From NCBI RefSeq assembly GCF_027594545.1, contig NZ_CP115160.1, positions 3,902,501 to 3,966,500 of the forward strand: DNA of 64,000 bases. Reading direction: 5' to 3'. The translations under genes were made by a program, and so were the position numbers. Of the stretch, positions 7,555-15,582 are shown one piece after another; position 1 is the stretch's first letter; each line of letters opens with the position of its first letter. Below the pieces are notes generated by a model. It did no database searches, was not told the origin of the DNA, and saw only the letters and a program-made list of their open reading frames with translations. The DNA is from Algoriphagus sp. TR-M9. GTDB taxonomy: Bacteria > Bacteroidota > Bacteroidia > Cytophagales > Cyclobacteriaceae.

Positions 7555-8862
7555 TTTATTAAATACTTCAAAAATCATTTTCAAAATTTGGTCAATTCCT
7601 GTCCAGTCATAATTCTGCATTAATTCCGGGTTTGACTTGCAAGCTTTTATTCTCTTATCAAACTTTTTTTGAACTGTAGCTTTATCTACAATTTCACCTT
7701 GATATTTTTTTAATGCGGAATCAAAGCCTTTCCATTGGATCGGAATTAGTTTTTGCTTATCAGTTAAAGTATCCTCTCCTAGATACATTTCAATGCTACC
7801 AGCAAGTCCATTAATATTCATTGTTGTTATTCCCGTAGGGCCAATTGTTGGATAATCTTCTAAAAAATCAAAAGGAGGGTATTGTACGATTCTAATGTTC
7901 TCTGGAATTCTTGTTTTTGAGAGTCCTCGAATCGCAGATTCTGCAGCAGTATCATTGTCAAATAGTGCAATAATTTTATTCCGTATATCTGCACCAACAA
8001 AGGATTTTATGCTTGCAACTAGTGAACTTGCGCTTCCAGAGGCATTTGATATACCAAAATCCATAAATGAATAATATCCTGCTAAGTGAGGGTAAAGCAA
8101 TTCGAGGGAGTTTTTAAGAATTTGGATATCGGAAGAGCCCTCTGTTAGGATTAGAAATTTATCTCCTATTTCATAGTCATAAGTAACGGCCTCAATTACT
8201 TCGTCATAAACAGATTCAGGTTCGTCCTCATAGTATCCTGCCTCAACTAACTCAGTAATATCGTAGGTTACTTTCTCATCAGGTTTGGCGAGTTCTAATA
8301 TTGCTCTTAATAATGTTCTTTGGTCATAATCGTAGGGGAATTTGTCAAGTCCATATCGTTCTTCAAGTAGATAATTAACAACAGGGTTCTTGGAAATAGG
8401 AGTTTTTTCATCAGGAGAAAACCCATATTCATTTTCAATGATTTCTTTTGAGGCTTCTAAAAAATCCGACAAGCTAGAATTATTCAGAAGTTCTAATTCT
8501 GTATTTAACCTGTTGGTCATTGATTCACTGCTATTGAAGTTCGGGTCTGCCAACCATTCCTTGAGTCTTTCTACTGATTCTTCTTTAGAGTTCTCAAAAG
8601 CTTCTTCAACTCTATTCATTGTAAACCCAATTACATTTAGTCTGTCCTTGAGATTTTTAGCAGTACTTACATATTGAATAGCTCTTTCGGTTTCTTCAGC
8701 CTCGTCATCCCTTCCGTAAAGTAGCTTAAAACGATCACCTACTTTTCTATCAAATTCAACCAAGTCCTCCGGTTGAAATACAGATAGGAGGAATGGGTCA
8801 ACTTCATTTTTTGTAGTTGCTATTGGAAATTTTGAAATATATAATTCACAATATGACCCCAT
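7552..8862 (-). CDS. HEPN/TOPRIM-type protein, probable defence effector
   Basis: The N-terminus MGSYCELYISKFPIATTKNE resembles the HEPN/Toprim N-terminal domain. The middle (residues 30-190) is helical. Residues 235-310 form a TOPRIM fold with the acidic glutamate E241 in ILTEGSSD and the DxD pair D302/D304 in ALFDNDTA. TOPRIM domains of this kind act as nucleases in defence systems such as OLD, Gabija and PARIS. Which substrate is cut here is unknown. It is the first gene of the minus-strand cluster with the ParA-like ATPase and RelA/SpoT protein, separated by 150 bp of palindrome. It could also be an independent single-gene cassette. Confidence 0.75.
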   Translation of the reverse strand: MGSYCELYISKFPIATTKNEVDPFLLSVFQPEDLVEFDRKVGDRFKLLYGRDDEAEETERAIQYVSTAKNLKDRLNVIGFTMNRVEEAFENSKEESVERLKEWLADPNFNSSESMTNRLNTELELLNNSSLSDFLEASKEIIENEYGFSPDEKTPISKNPVVNYLLEERYGLDKFPYDYDQRTLLRAILELAKPDEKVTYDITELVEAGYYEDEPESVYDEVIEAVTYDYEIGDKFLILTEGSSDIQILKNSLELLYPHLAGYYSFMDFGISNASGSASSLVASIKSFVGADIRNKIIALFDNDTAAESAIRGLSKTRIPENIRIVQYPPFDFLEDYPTIGPTGITTMNINGLAGSIEMYLGEDTLTDKQKLIPIQWKGFDSALKKYQGEIVDKATVQKKFDKRIKACKSNPELMQNYDWTGIDQILKMIFEVFNK

Positions 8863-8868
8863 CTTTTT

Positions 8869-8882
8869 TAGTTACCCCCAAC
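8869..8882. repeat. 14-bp inverted repeat, right copy
   Basis: TAGTTACCCCCAAC is the reverse complement of the copy at 7541-7554 with one mismatch and lies 7 bases upstream of the HEPN/TOPRIM start codon. No attC-like palindrome is visible on this side. The 170 bp beyond it hold no gene. Confidence 0.6.
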
Positions 8883-9102
8883 TATTGTATATTCCCAAAG
8901 GAGATATCTCTCCATTATGGGTTGATATCCTTAATTAGTTGGTGATATTTCCCATTTATTTGACACCCATACTTATCTCATTTCTACTTTAAAAAGACAT
9001 TTTAGATAAATGGCACCATCAAGAAAAGGATTATTCCAAACAAAAAAAATACCCTGTACTGAAATAGCCCCAAAAAGTTAGACACTATTTGAAGGCAATT
9101 TT

Positions 9103-9624
9103 ATGAAAGGTAAAAAGAAGTATTCTGTCCTCTTTAGGAAAGAGGCAGTTGATCAAGTGATCCACGATAAGCGATCAGTATTTAAAGTAGGTCAGGATTT
9201 AGGAGTTGATAAATCTCTTATTCGTAAATGGGTTCTCTTGTATCAAAAACACGGAATTATGGGCCTTATGCCTATTTCAAATAGAGAATATCCTCCTGCA
9301 TTCAAGGTCAAGGCTATTGAGACCATGCGAAAGAAGTCGTTATCTTTATTGGAGACCTGTATTCAGTTTAATATTCGAAGTCCTGGTTCCTTGGTCAAAT
9401 GGATAGCTCTTTATGATGAAAAAGGCTCTGAAGGTTTAGCAAGGAAACAAAGTGAACCAAAATTTCCCATGGCCAAAAGAATCAAAAAGCCCAAAACCAA
9501 GGAAGAAGAGCTCCTGAAGGAATTAGCTTCCCTGAGAGCTGAAAATGCATATTTAAAAAAGCTCCATGCCTTAATTCAAGCCGACAAAGAGAAAGAAGAA
9601 AAGCGGAAGTCATCCAGGAATTAA
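9103..9624 (+). CDS. IS3-family transposase OrfA
   Basis: The protein has two helix-turn-helix units (about residues 10-55 and 65-115, for example KVGQDLGVDKSLIRKWV) and a C-terminal leucine-zipper-like helix (EEELLKELASLRAENAYLKK). This is the layout of IS150-group OrfA proteins that bind the element ends. A slippery AAAAG at 9599-9603 near its end allows a -1 shift into the orfB frame, whose reading can be traced back to this point (EVIQELRQ...). OrfA alone usually acts as a regulator, and the fusion is the transposase. Confidence 0.9.
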   Translation: MKGKKKYSVLFRKEAVDQVIHDKRSVFKVGQDLGVDKSLIRKWVLLYQKHGIMGLMPISNREYPPAFKVKAIETMRKKSLSLLETCIQFNIRSPGSLVKWIALYDEKGSEGLARKQSEPKFPMAKRIKKPKTKEEELLKELASLRAENAYLKKLHALIQADKEKEEKRKSSRN

Positions 9625-9653
9625 GGCAGTCTCATGCATTATCAGATCTGTTA

Positions 9654-10451
9654 GTGCATGCTGGGATGGCCAGAAGTACCTTTTATTATCACATAAAACA
9701 ATCCAGAAAGCCGGATAAATATCTGGAAGCCAAAAAGGCTATTTCCAGGATCTATAAGGAACATAAAGGGCGAATGGGCTACAGGCGCATCAAATTTCAA
9801 CTTAGAAACGAAGGCATGATTCTCAACCATAAAACAGTTTTGAGATTGATGCAGGAATTGGGAATCCAGAGTTTGATTCGGACAAAAAAATACAAATCCT
9901 ATAAGGGGGAAATGGGTAAAGTCGCTCCAAATCTTTTAGAACGCAACTTTAAAGCTTCTATGCCAAATGAAAAATGGGCTACCGATATTACGGAGTTTAA
10001 AGTCACTGACAAGAAACTCTACTTGTCTCCGATCATTGATATGTTCAATGGAGAGATCATCAGTTATACCATGTCAGAAAATGCCAAATTAAAGCCTGTA
10101 ATTGATATGTTAGAGCAAGTGGAACGCCCTATTGCGAAGGAAAAACCGGTAATTATGCAATCAGACCAAGGATGGCACTACCAAATGAAATTGTATCAGG
10201 ATACATTACACAAAAAGAACATTGTCCCAAGTATGTCCCGAAAAGGAAATTGCTTGGACAATGCGATAATAGAAAATTTCTTTGGAACCCTTAAATGTGA
10301 ATTGTTCTATCTAAAAAAGTACAATTCAATCAATGAGCTGAAAAAAGAAATCAAAGAATACATCCATTATTATAATCACAAAAGAATCCGATTAAACCTG
10401 AATGGAATGAGTCCAGTGAGTTATCGAATCCATTCACTAAATTCAACATAA
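9654..10451 (+). CDS. IS3-family transposase OrfB (DDE integrase)
   Basis: An HTH_21-like N-terminus (ISRIYKEHKGRMGYRRIKFQ) precedes an rve integrase core with the catalytic triad: D in ATDITEFK, D in MQSDQGWHY and E in DNAIIENFFGTLK. In vivo it is most likely made as an OrfAB fusion by -1 frameshifting at 9599-9603; the listed ATG lies inside the fused frame, after VIQELRQ and LLVHAG. All catalytic residues are present, so the element may be active. Confidence 0.9.
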   Translation: MHAGMARSTFYYHIKQSRKPDKYLEAKKAISRIYKEHKGRMGYRRIKFQLRNEGMILNHKTVLRLMQELGIQSLIRTKKYKSYKGEMGKVAPNLLERNFKASMPNEKWATDITEFKVTDKKLYLSPIIDMFNGEIISYTMSENAKLKPVIDMLEQVERPIAKEKPVIMQSDQGWHYQMKLYQDTLHKKNIVPSMSRKGNCLDNAIIENFFGTLKCELFYLKKYNSINELKKEIKEYIHYYNHKRIRLNLNGMSPVSYRIHSLNST

Positions 10452-10530
10452 CAAGAAAAAAATGTCCAAAAATCTGGGGCTAGTCTAGTACTGGGTATTT
10501 TTGTATATAAAATGAGAAAAACTGAATGAA

Positions 10531-11565
10531 TCACTGTCTAATTTGATTTCCAGTGACAACATGAGACTTCAAAAGCTCATTCAAATCCTCAAATCCCATA
10601 TATCGACACCTTTGATCGGTGACTTCTGTTTGAAATCTCCATATTACTTCAACATCTCTAGGATTAATTTCGAGAGTCGATATCAGCTTCTCAAATTTAT
10701 CTCTGCTACCCTTTAGCATCTTCAAGTCCCAATCAGTAGAAATTGCATTGTTACGGCAATAATGGTATAGTTGGGCTGCTTTCATAAAAAATCTCGTGTA
10801 CTTTTCACCGGTGGCATCGTTATCCAAATAAAGGTCCACCACCTCATATTCTGCCAAAACATCCAGGATCAGACTTAATTTTAAATTGGCAGTACTGTTC
10901 AAAATAATGGCTTTGAAATCAGTTGCTCTTGACAATTTCAAGTGACTCAGAAAGTCAAACCAACCTTCGAAGATTTTGATCCTATCAGGAGTTCCAAGAA
11001 TCTGGATAGAAATACCTCCTCCTAAAATATTCCCTTTGAAAATGGAAGATCTAAGCACCCATCCACCAGATTCATTGGGAAAACCGACAGCGAAGTACTT
11101 TTTCCCTTTATTTTCCCAATGTACTTCCTTAGCAAAATTGGAAATCTCATCAGGCTCTAGCCCCCTGGTTCGTATGTAATTGACCAAAGCTGGATGAGAA
11201 ACCTTCTTCACACTTTCAATCTTAATCTTTGGAGCAGCTTTAGGCTTATTCTTTGGAACCCCTGTTCTCTCTGTTGGCAAATCAGAAAGTTGCTCAACTG
11301 ACTGGGCAAAGGTTTTATTTTCGAAAACCTGAACAGCTTCCAAAACATCACCTCCTCTTCCTGCAGCATGATCATACCACACATTGGTTCGATGATCCAC
11401 TGCAATGGAACCGGTCCTCTGTGAAAGAAAACCAAAGAAATGCTCCTTTCCTTGCATCCCTTCATATTTCAGTGCTCCGGCACTCACTAAGCCCTGAAAG
11501 TAATCTATAATAGAGAAGTCCCTTTTGATTCGACTTGCTTCATGTTTTAAATCAGAATAATTCAT
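10531..11565 (-). CDS. TOPRIM-domain primase of the mobile element
   Basis: The N-terminal part (about 10-85) resembles a degenerate CHC2-type primase region without cysteines (HRTNVWYDHAAGRGGDVLEA). A TOPRIM domain follows with the glutamate in KIFEGWFDFLS and the acidic pair in LYLDNDATG. Such proteins are standard in Bacteroidota mobilizable transposons and start replication of the excised circle together with a RepA-type helicase, encoded just upstream here. Loss of zinc ligands is common in this group. Confidence 0.85.
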   Translation of the reverse strand: MNYSDLKHEASRIKRDFSIIDYFQGLVSAGALKYEGMQGKEHFFGFLSQRTGSIAVDHRTNVWYDHAAGRGGDVLEAVQVFENKTFAQSVEQLSDLPTERTGVPKNKPKAAPKIKIESVKKVSHPALVNYIRTRGLEPDEISNFAKEVHWENKGKKYFAVGFPNESGGWVLRSSIFKGNILGGGISIQILGTPDRIKIFEGWFDFLSHLKLSRATDFKAIILNSTANLKLSLILDVLAEYEVVDLYLDNDATGEKYTRFFMKAAQLYHYCRNNAISTDWDLKMLKGSRDKFEKLISTLEINPRDVEVIWRFQTEVTDQRCRYMGFEDLNELLKSHVVTGNQIRQ

Positions 11566-11705
11566 GGTTGTTTTGTGTTTAAGTGTTTTGATTAGTTGAA
11601 AAAGACAGTTGATTTACAGCCACTTGAAATCATTAGCTTTTTTTCTTTTGCTGACATTTGACAGAAATACATCAAAAAGAATAAGAAGGGTAGGAGGTAT
11701 AGGAA

Positions 11706-11750
11706 TTCGTACGGTTCGTACACCTCGTACCCCTCGTACCCCTCGTACAG
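11706..11750. repeat. Five 9-bp tandem repeats (YTCGTACNN), iteron-like
   Basis: Consecutive units TTCGTACGG, TTCGTACAC, CTCGTACCC, CTCGTACCC and CTCGTACAG fill 11706-11750, followed by TACGATTCG. They lie between the RepA-like gene end and the primase start. Tandem sites of this size beside replication genes suggest binding sites for the replication protein or a regulator (inference). Confidence 0.55.
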
Positions 11751-11770
11751 TACGATTCGTTCGAATCCGA

Positions 11771-12823
11771 CTATTCCTCGATTTCAGCCTGTTTCAACCA
11801 CTTTCGCACGGCTCCTTCTGATACACCCAATTCCATGGCGATTTTCACATTCGAATAGCCATTCTTTTTCAGTTCAAAAGCTTTATTCTTTACTTGGGCT
11901 TTATCAGCTGCATCGAAGTGCTTTAGATGCTCTGACTCTTTGCTATATTCTAAAAATTTGAAAGAACTGAAATTAGACTCCTTGCCGATTTTGCAGACCA
12001 CTACATTCTCTGAAGGAAATTGAAATGCTCCGTACCGGACTTTAATCTGTTTCAAATATTTTATCGAAGGATCTTTTTGACTCTCGCCTACTGCGAAGCA
12101 GGAGTCAATAAGATTGATAAAACTCTTACTTCCCTGAATATCATTCCTACTGATGGGAGCGAACAAATTCCTCTTGGGAGTATGAGCAATCAACAAGATC
12201 GACCAGCCATACATCTTCTTTAGGTTGTTTAGCCGAATCAGAAACGGAGTAGTATTTTTTGCTTTTTCATTGTCAGAAATGACACAGGACAGATTATCGA
12301 TCACCAGGATCTTTGCCCCGGACTCAGTAGTTTGGCTTTCAATCTCACGAAAGAGAAAGGATTCGTAATCTTCTACCGATTCATCATACCCGTATGGGTT
12401 GATTTCAGCTCTTAAAAAGTGCTCACTGAATTCGAAATGGTCAAACAAGATGTCTTTATCCCTATCGTGTTGGGCATATCGCATTTCAAATTGCTTGGCT
12501 GTCAATTCCAAGTCAAAGTAAATTACTTTGGATTCAGGAAGTTCCATTTCGAGGCCTAACGTTGAAGTGCCTTTTGTCACACTATCGATGATTTGAACTG
12601 CAAGTAGAGATTTACCCTGATTCGTATCGGCAAAGAGGATACAGAGCTCTTCTTCATACCAAAATGGGCCAAATATCTTTTTGGGAATTGGTTTACTTTT
12701 GGCTTCGTCTATCCACTGGTTCGCGGATTTGATGGTTAAAAATTCACCATTTTTGGGAGCCTTTAAATTAGATTTTTGATTTACTGAAGTCATACTTTTT
12801 GGCATTAAGATTCCAGGCAACAT
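11771..12823 (-). CDS. RepA-like AAA ATPase with C-terminal HTH
   Basis: The protein is a RecA/KaiC-fold ATPase (AAA_25-like). Walker A is FADTNQGKSLLA at about residues 64-75, and Walker B is KILVIDNLSC. The segment SILLIAHTPKRN corresponds to the sensor strand. The last 40 residues form a resolvase-type helix-turn-helix (LKKNGYSNVKIAMELGVSEG). Family members are the hexameric replicative helicase RepA of plasmids and mobilizable transposons. Tandem 9-bp repeats lie directly downstream. Start alternatives are the methionines at residues 7 and 11. Confidence 0.8.
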   Translation of the reverse strand: MLPGILMPKSMTSVNQKSNLKAPKNGEFLTIKSANQWIDEAKSKPIPKKIFGPFWYEEELCILFADTNQGKSLLAVQIIDSVTKGTSTLGLEMELPESKVIYFDLELTAKQFEMRYAQHDRDKDILFDHFEFSEHFLRAEINPYGYDESVEDYESFLFREIESQTTESGAKILVIDNLSCVISDNEKAKNTTPFLIRLNNLKKMYGWSILLIAHTPKRNLFAPISRNDIQGSKSFINLIDSCFAVGESQKDPSIKYLKQIKVRYGAFQFPSENVVVCKIGKESNFSSFKFLEYSKESEHLKHFDAADKAQVKNKAFELKKNGYSNVKIAMELGVSEGAVRKWLKQAEIEE

Positions 12824-13061
12824 TATTTCCCAATGCTGCTATTAATTATTTAAGAATAAATTGATTAGATCAGTTGATCACCAAGAGTTGGCGCTGATTC
12901 GGGAGAGATGAAAAAGTTGGGAGATCAGTCTTGCCTAAGTTGACTTTGATTGAAAGTTTTACCAATTTAGTACACACTTTTAATAACAGAAGGTTAAAAG
13001 ACAACTTGGAACTGCCCACTGGCTTTTTCAACAAAAGGAAAGGATGGCCGTCCTTTCCTTT
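12824..13061. other. Intergenic region, no gene recognised
   Basis: 238 bp between the excisionase-like gene and the RepA-like gene, both on the minus strand. It contains a G/C-poor stretch and AAAGGAAAGGATGGCCGTCCTT at 13036-13057, a short palindrome that probably ends the excisionase transcript. Promoter elements for the RepA gene presumably lie here, but none stands out. Confidence 0.3.
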
Positions 13062-13370
13062 TTAATTTTCAAACTCTCCAGCATAAAATCTTTCCACCTC
13101 TCTCTGGTGGATAAAGCGTCTTTTCCCTCTGAACATGGAGCGAAATTCCTCTCCCCTAGATTCAGAAACGGACTCCATTTTGGAAATGGAGTAATGAGAT
13201 TTCACACCTGTAGCCTCCATAAATTCCTGAAGTGATAACCATTCGTTTTTGATTGATTTGTCGGAATCCCCCGAACTCATGTTTGCGATTTTTTCTTCCA
13301 GCTTGTTAAACTTTTCTTCAAGCCATTTTTGGCTAACAGCTGAGAACGGAATAAAAGTGTCTTGATTCAT
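13062..13370 (-). CDS. Excisionase-like HTH protein
   Basis: The protein has 102 residues. The N-terminus is a short coiled coil (VSQKWLEEKFNKLEEKIANM) typical of Bacteroidota helix-turn-helix excisionases. The C-terminal half (WLSLQEFMEATGVKSHYSIS onward to RRFIHQREVERF) is a winged-helix, MerR-like DNA-binding domain. Located between integrase and replication genes, it probably acts as recombination directionality factor or regulator. Binding sites were not identified. Confidence 0.7.
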   Translation of the reverse strand: MNQDTFIPFSAVSQKWLEEKFNKLEEKIANMSSGDSDKSIKNEWLSLQEFMEATGVKSHYSISKMESVSESRGEEFRSMFRGKRRFIHQREVERFYAGEFEN

Positions 13371-13446
13371 CTTGTTTTGAGTTTGATTTACTCAAATATA
13401 GACAAAAAATATAAAATCGGTCACTCGTGTCCTATTTTTTAAAGAA

Positions 13447-14127
13447 TTAAATATTTATTGGCTTCAAATGATAGAAATGGTGCATTTCGGTATCAAATTT
13501 CTCATTCAGCCATTTTTTTAATTTCGAAGATACTCCTTCACCTTCGTCATCTGCCATCCTGAATTGCAACCTAGTTACCTCAGGCCAATTAAGAGACTTG
13601 TACTCTAAATAGTAATCAAAGACTTCCTTGACGGCAGGGATACTCATAATCCTACTAAAAAGCTCCAAATCAAGATGACGTAAAGCTGACAAGAACCGAA
13701 CTGGTCCAGCCACTACATACAACTCAGCTAAATCCTGATTGATATTCCAAAGGATCTCCTTTACCTCTCTGTCCTCAAAAATGGAATCAAAATAGTCAAC
13801 GATCCTTTCCAAGGTTATCTTTTCATAGGCATCATTTACTATCATAGATGGAATAAACTCTACTTCCAAAGAATCCTCAAAGTAATCGCGAAGCATTTCA
13901 ATATAGTTGACCTCCTCCTCTATTACTCTGGATACTTCACGGTCTAGAGCACTAAGGTCTCCATCATGATCCTTTACAAATTTCATCCCGATCCTAGAAG
14001 CAAATTTGGTTTTGACATTCTTGTATCGAACCATGACGTACAGTGGAAATCCGGTGGAAGATTTACCAATCTTTTCCAGCTCCTTGCCATAGTAATGTTT
14101 GATAGCCAGCTTGGTTTTCTTTTGCAT
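13447..14127 (-). CDS. Hypothetical protein linked to integrase
   Basis: I do not recognise the family. It is a 226-residue, mixed-charge soluble protein with no signal peptide or membrane segment. The N-terminus (YYGKELEKIGKSSTGFPLYV) and an acidic middle are visible. It begins two bases after the integrase stop, so it is co-expressed with the integrase and may take part in integration control, but no motif shows this. Confidence 0.65.
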   Translation of the reverse strand: MQKKTKLAIKHYYGKELEKIGKSSTGFPLYVMVRYKNVKTKFASRIGMKFVKDHDGDLSALDREVSRVIEEEVNYIEMLRDYFEDSLEVEFIPSMIVNDAYEKITLERIVDYFDSIFEDREVKEILWNINQDLAELYVVAGPVRFLSALRHLDLELFSRIMSIPAVKEVFDYYLEYKSLNWPEVTRLQFRMADDEGEGVSSKLKKWLNEKFDTEMHHFYHLKPINI

Positions 14128-14129
14128 AG

Positions 14130-15386
14130 TTACCTTTGAATGAAAGAAAGAATTCTGTTGTAGGATTCAACCGTCCTTCGTTCAGTATAATACTTTTTTA
14201 AAACTGATCCCGGTGAGTGACCAAAAATCATCCTAATATCATTATCATCCATACCCAAGCGATCAGTCCAGGTACCAAAGGTCTTTCTTCCTACTTTATT
14301 GGAAAGCACATCTGTAAAACCGATCCTTTCTGCTAGGACTTTTAAATGTTGGTTGAACTTCTGCTCAGATATTGTAACACTCTTAGGGAATATCATTTCA
14401 TCATCCTCAACGTAATACTTTTTGACAATCTGCTTAGCAGTATCATTCAGTGGAATCCAGAATTCCTCACCGTTTTTCTTTCGCTCCCCCTGAAGCACTA
14501 AATGATTTGGATTTTCCTTCAGCAAGTTACGGTCAAATCCTTTTTCATTCCTAATAGCGATCAAATCATTGTAATAGAGTGCGGTATTGCACAGCAAAAT
14601 GAAAATATCTCTGGTGATTTCAAGCCTTCTCTCTTTTCTGTCAAATTTCAACTTTCGAAGCTTCTTATACTGCTCGTCATTCACATAGATGATCTTATCA
14701 GGTCTTTTATTGGAATCTATATCTATTCCTTCAAAAATCCGCTTCCTGAAAGGAATGGCGTACTGGTCACAGTATTCTCTATAGATAACTTTCAATCGAT
14801 CCACATACTTGGCAACAGTAGTATCTGAATTGATTTCTGTCTGATCACTTCTCATGAAATCAACAAACTCCAAAACGTAGTTTTCGTCAACATCTGCCAT
14901 GACAGAAGTCTTCTTGAAAGACTCTATCAGTTTTCTCAGGGTCACATAAACTTTCTTTGTACCAGCTACCTTTTTGGAAGTAGCTCCAAAGTTGATCGAA
15001 TAATCAATGAATTCGGAAACTTTATCACTGGCACCAGGAGCCTGAACCCCGCTCACTCCTTTTACTTTCGCACCTTGATATTTTACCAGATAGACATTCT
15101 TCAATTTTTCCGCAGTCAACAATTCATTTCTTTTATAAAAATCCTGAGCAATCACTTTAAGCCTATGAATTTCCCGAGCAATGGCACGATTGTGAAATTC
15201 TGCATACTGGTAGTTAGCGTTCACCCATTTGGTTGTTTTTCCAGACCACGCATTTTTAGGAATTTTCTCAAGTTTGAGATTGATGTATTGTCTTCCTTTT
15301 CGATTGATGCACAAATAAATTGGCTCTCCTCCCAAGAATTTTTTCTTCTTAGGATTCAAGACAGCAGAAATTGTAATGTCGATCAT
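14130..15386 (-). CDS. int: Tyrosine recombinase, integrase of the mobile element
   Basis: This is a phage-integrase-fold recombinase with an Arm-DNA-binding N-terminus (LGGEPIYLCINRKGRQYINL), a SAM-like core and a catalytic domain. Box II is KVGRKTFGTW (Arg kept, the usual His is Lys), then GHSPGSVLKKYYTE with His and the Tyr nucleophile. At the box I position the sequence is TALYYNDL, so the usual first arginine is replaced, as is known for the CTnDOT integrase. I start at ATG 15386. The open frame extends to 15488, but that extension translates a 12-bp tandem repeat and is not a credible protein. Confidence 0.85.
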   Translation of the reverse strand: MIDITISAVLNPKKKKFLGGEPIYLCINRKGRQYINLKLEKIPKNAWSGKTTKWVNANYQYAEFHNRAIAREIHRLKVIAQDFYKRNELLTAEKLKNVYLVKYQGAKVKGVSGVQAPGASDKVSEFIDYSINFGATSKKVAGTKKVYVTLRKLIESFKKTSVMADVDENYVLEFVDFMRSDQTEINSDTTVAKYVDRLKVIYREYCDQYAIPFRKRIFEGIDIDSNKRPDKIIYVNDEQYKKLRKLKFDRKERRLEITRDIFILLCNTALYYNDLIAIRNEKGFDRNLLKENPNHLVLQGERKKNGEEFWIPLNDTAKQIVKKYYVEDDEMIFPKSVTISEQKFNQHLKVLAERIGFTDVLSNKVGRKTFGTWTDRLGMDDNDIRMIFGHSPGSVLKKYYTERRTVESYNRILSFIQR

Positions 15387-15425
15387 GCTTGAAGATAACA
15401 ACAAAAATAAAATCGAAAAAAGGAA

Positions 15426-15483
15426 GGGGGACAAATTGGGGGACAAAAAGGGGGACAAAAAGGGGGACAAAAAGGGGGACAAA
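15426..15483. repeat. Tandem 12-bp repeat GGGGGACAAAAA (about 5 copies)
   Basis: Copies start at 15426 (GGGGGACAAATT), 15438, 15450, 15462 and 15474 (GGGGGACAAATC). The array lies between the integrase start and the att site. It may be an array of integrase arm-type sites or an operator for the integrase promoter. The strict 12-bp period means all G-runs do not face the same helix side. Confidence 0.8.
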
Positions 15484-15545
15484 TCCATCCGAATTTAACA
15501 GAATCAAATAGATTCGAAATAATGCTAAACCCCTGAAAAACAAAA

Positions 15546-15577
15546 AACTCCGAACAATTTTAACATTGTCCGGAGTT
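15546..15577 (-). terminator. Terminator just past the element's tRNA 3' copy
   Basis: AACTCCGAACAAT at 15546-15558 pairs with ATTGTCCGGAGTT at 15565-15577 with one mismatch, and T-run bases follow in the minus-strand reading direction (15542-15547). It lies right downstream of the tRNA 3'-end copy, so before the prophage entered it would have terminated the tRNA-Met transcript. Confidence 0.75.
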
Positions 15578-15582
15578 ACCAA

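Larger units (their letters stand above)
9055..10492 (+). mobile_element. IS3-family (IS150-like) insertion sequence
   Basis: The element holds orfA and orfB in the -1 frame relation typical of IS3. The left end TGTACTGAAATAGCCCC matches the reverse complement of the right end (AGTACTAGACTAGCCCC). The similarity continues outside on both sides as AAAAATACCC / GGGTATTTTT, so either the inverted repeat is longer than I place it or the element went into a palindrome. No clear target duplication is seen. The transposase frames look intact. Confidence 0.85.

Noticed and set aside
7552..8862. PARIS system (AriA-AriB)
   Set aside because: PARIS pairs a TOPRIM protein with an ABC-type ATPase; here the ATPase is ParA-like with a deviant Walker motif, and the TOPRIM protein has a HEPN/Toprim-like N-terminus.
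11609..11821. Plus-strand frame with RTPRTPRTPRT repeats
   Set aside because: It is the 9-bp iteron-like array read as protein, opposite to and overlapping the RepA gene end.
15426..15483. CRISPR array
   Set aside because: Units are 12 bp with no spacers, and no cas genes are present.
15387..15488. N-terminal extension of the element integrase (repeated SPFL units)
   Set aside because: It is a translation of the 12-bp tandem repeat; the natural integrase start is ATG 15386.
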